From Sphingobium abikonense NBRC 16140 (GTDB lineage: Bacteria > Pseudomonadota > Alphaproteobacteria > Sphingomonadales > Sphingomonadaceae), in contig NZ_BCYT01000025.1 of the NCBI RefSeq assembly GCF_001598335.1, positions 1 through 33,184 on the forward strand: a DNA stretch of 33,184 nt, given 5' to 3'. Of this stretch, positions 32,340 through 33,184 are shown in pieces (position 1 is the stretch's first letter; each line of letters starts with the position of its first letter). The position numbers and the translations under genes are program-made. The notes beneath the pieces are model-generated. The model saw nothing but the letters and a program-made list of their open reading frames with translations. It was not told the DNA's origin and did not search any database.

Positions 32340-32495
32340 TCATGAGCTTGCCGGCTTCGTCCAGTTCGTATCCATCCACATCGTTTCCCAGGTGTGACCG
32401 TCCGGGTCCCCGATCGCGCCGCCGTATACGAAGCCCTGGTCCTCTATGGCGCGTGGCTCGGTGCCGCCGGCATCCTTGGCCGAGGTGACGGGTGA
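32340..32495 (-). pseudogene. C-terminal fragment of another VOC protein
   Basis: On the minus strand the open frame reads SAKDAGGTEPRAIEDQGFVY, then GGAIGDPDGHTWETMWMDTN and ends at TGA 32340. The string GDPDGHTWE with WMD is the C-terminal metal-binding end of PhnB/glyoxalase-like VOC proteins. Only about 50 residues remain. Further upstream the frame becomes Arg-rich, without VOC resemblance and without a start with ribosome site. It lies 28 nt before the DUF1428 gene in the same direction, so it is probably the broken first gene of that operon. Confidence 0.7.
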
Positions 32496-32897
32496 CCTAA
32501 AGGTCGCCCGGCGCTTCACGACATTGTTCGATCTGCCGGAACGGATCGGCTAGATTTGGTTATGGGAGCTGGGGTGACCGTAATCGTCCCATAGCTCAAA
32601 TGCCCGCTTGTGGATTACGTCCGCGACATCCTGCATGGCCAAGATAGGGGCACAAAACTGGCAGCCCGGTTCGCGCGACTCGAATGGCGGGTTCAGCAAA
32701 AGCTAACGCTTGCCTCTGCAACGCTAAATGTCTTGCGCCGGTCGACTATGCCCGGCCAGCTTTCCGCTCGAAACCGGACGAGCGGCTGTTAGGGCGGGTA
32801 GGTGCGAACCGGGCAGCCGAACGGTGATCAAGGGTGGGAAGTGGACTGGCGACTTTCGAGGGCGCATAATTGTAAAGCGACCGAAATTTCTTCCGTC
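32496..32897. other. Non-coding stretch upstream of the operon
   Basis: No convincing gene is visible. A 7-bp inverted repeat, TATGGGA (32561-32567) and TCCCATA (32587-32593), lies here. A small open frame at 32610-32792 has codon use unlike the neighbours and no homology I recognise. GC content drops near 32860-32895. It may be scar DNA left by recombination. Confidence 0.45.
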
Positions 32898-32920
32898 ATG
32901 CCAGCGAAGGCTGGCATCTC
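32893..32920 (+). repeat. Palindromic repeat upstream of the GIY-YIG gene
   Basis: ATGCCAGC (32898-32905) and GCTGGCAT (32910-32917) are perfect inverted arms around GAAG. The leading CCGTCATGCCAGCGAAGG resembles the arm of the fliP element (CGTCATTCCCGCGAAAG) in layout, though the stem bases differ. It lies about 28 bp before the GIY-YIG start. Confidence 0.65.
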
Positions 32921-32945
32921 AGGCGATGGTGCGCAACGATGAGAC

Positions 32946-33173
32946 ATGGCGCGCGGCGGCTACACCTACATCATGACCAACAAGGCTCGTGGCGTCCTCG
33001 ACATTGGCGTTTCCGCCAACCGCGCCGCACGGGTGCTTGAGCATCGAAACGGCGCCGGATCGACCTTCTGCAAGAAATATGGCCTCACATGTCTCGTGCT
33101 GGTGGAGCCTCATGATGACATGACGCTCGCCATTACCCGCGAAAAGGCGCTCAAGGCCTGGAAGCGCGAATGA
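32946..33173 (+). CDS. Degenerate small GIY-YIG nuclease-like protein
   Basis: The 75-residue product belongs to the short, stand-alone GIY-YIG family: YTYIMTNKARGVLDIGVSAN, RVLEHRNGAGSTFCKKYG and AITREKALKAWKRE. Two oddities suggest decay. The second tyrosine of the motif is replaced (LDIG instead of LYIG, Asp19). The frame stops at TGA 33171, exactly where relatives have Trp in KREWK; the next codons (AAA ATC CGA) still read like the family. Relatives have about 90-100 residues, so roughly 20 are lost, and the window ends soon after. The product may be inactive, and pseudogene status is likely but not certain. Confidence 0.75.
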   Translation: MARGGYTYIMTNKARGVLDIGVSANRAARVLEHRNGAGSTFCKKYGLTCLVLVEPHDDMTLAITREKALKAWKRE

Positions 33174-33184
33174 AAAATCCGATT

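Noticed and set aside
32610..32792. A 60-codon plus-strand frame upstream of the GIY-YIG gene
   Set aside because: No ribosome site, no recognisable domain and codon use unlike the neighbours.
1..33184. CRISPR array or toxin-antitoxin/defence system
   Set aside because: No regularly spaced direct repeats and no recognisable toxin, antitoxin, restriction or other defence genes were found. The repeats present are single palindromes.
28183..33184. Direct repeat of the tRNA-Gln 3' end as an island attachment site
   Set aside because: I looked for the T-arm and acceptor sequence further downstream and did not find it inside the window; it may lie outside or be lost.

Overview
The window is GC-rich DNA whose coding style, gene families and repeats point to an alphaproteobacterium of the order Sphingomonadales (Sphingobium or Sphingomonas type). 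This assignment is inferred from protein resemblance, the argD-argF-hslO order and the small repeats. No rRNA is present to confirm it.

Positions 1-15670 are a flagellar block on the plus strand: fliF (5' end cut by the window edge), fliG, fliH, fliI, fliJ, fliK, fliL, fliM, fliN, fliO, fliP, fliQ, fliR and flhB. Most neighbours overlap or nearly touch, so this reads as one operon for the MS ring, switch, export ATPase and export gate. A terminator-like hairpin follows flhB. An unrecognised 152-residue gene and fliD (followed by fliS) are each preceded by a matching sigma-28-like promoter, so the cap and chaperone genes look like a late class. An inverted-repeat element sits in frame inside the fliP signal-peptide region. 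FliM lacks the usual N-terminal CheY-binding peptide.

Positions 15800-21100 are housekeeping genes: argD and argF (arginine synthesis) separated by a nested palindromic repeat, hslO (redox chaperone Hsp33), a small exported DUF3617-like protein, and queC-queE (7-deazaguanine/queuosine synthesis). A decayed IS5-family element (21204-22080) follows. It carries two copies of a 23-bp repeat, and its right end supplies the last base of the polA stop codon. On the minus strand come polA and a class A beta-lactamase-like lipoprotein. Divergent from the latter is an exported alpha/beta hydrolase, followed on the minus strand by a small Asp/Ala-rich lipoprotein and a MarR regulator.

From tRNA-Gln(TTG) at 28183 the window changes character and looks like the eroded edge of a genomic island. 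It holds a broken IS5-type transposase fused to a frameshifted tyrosine-recombinase tail, then a tight five-gene minus-strand operon: DUF1428, VOC, glutathione S-transferase, two-domain VOC and a RibD-C/DHFR-like reductase. The operon is headed by a truncated VOC gene. After about 400 bp of non-coding DNA come a palindromic repeat and a degenerate GIY-YIG nuclease gene. No CRISPR array, rRNA or intact prophage is visible. I found no clearly new defence system. The best leads are the repeat inside fliP, the repeat/IS/polA arrangement, the unknown late flagellar gene and the VOC/GST operon.
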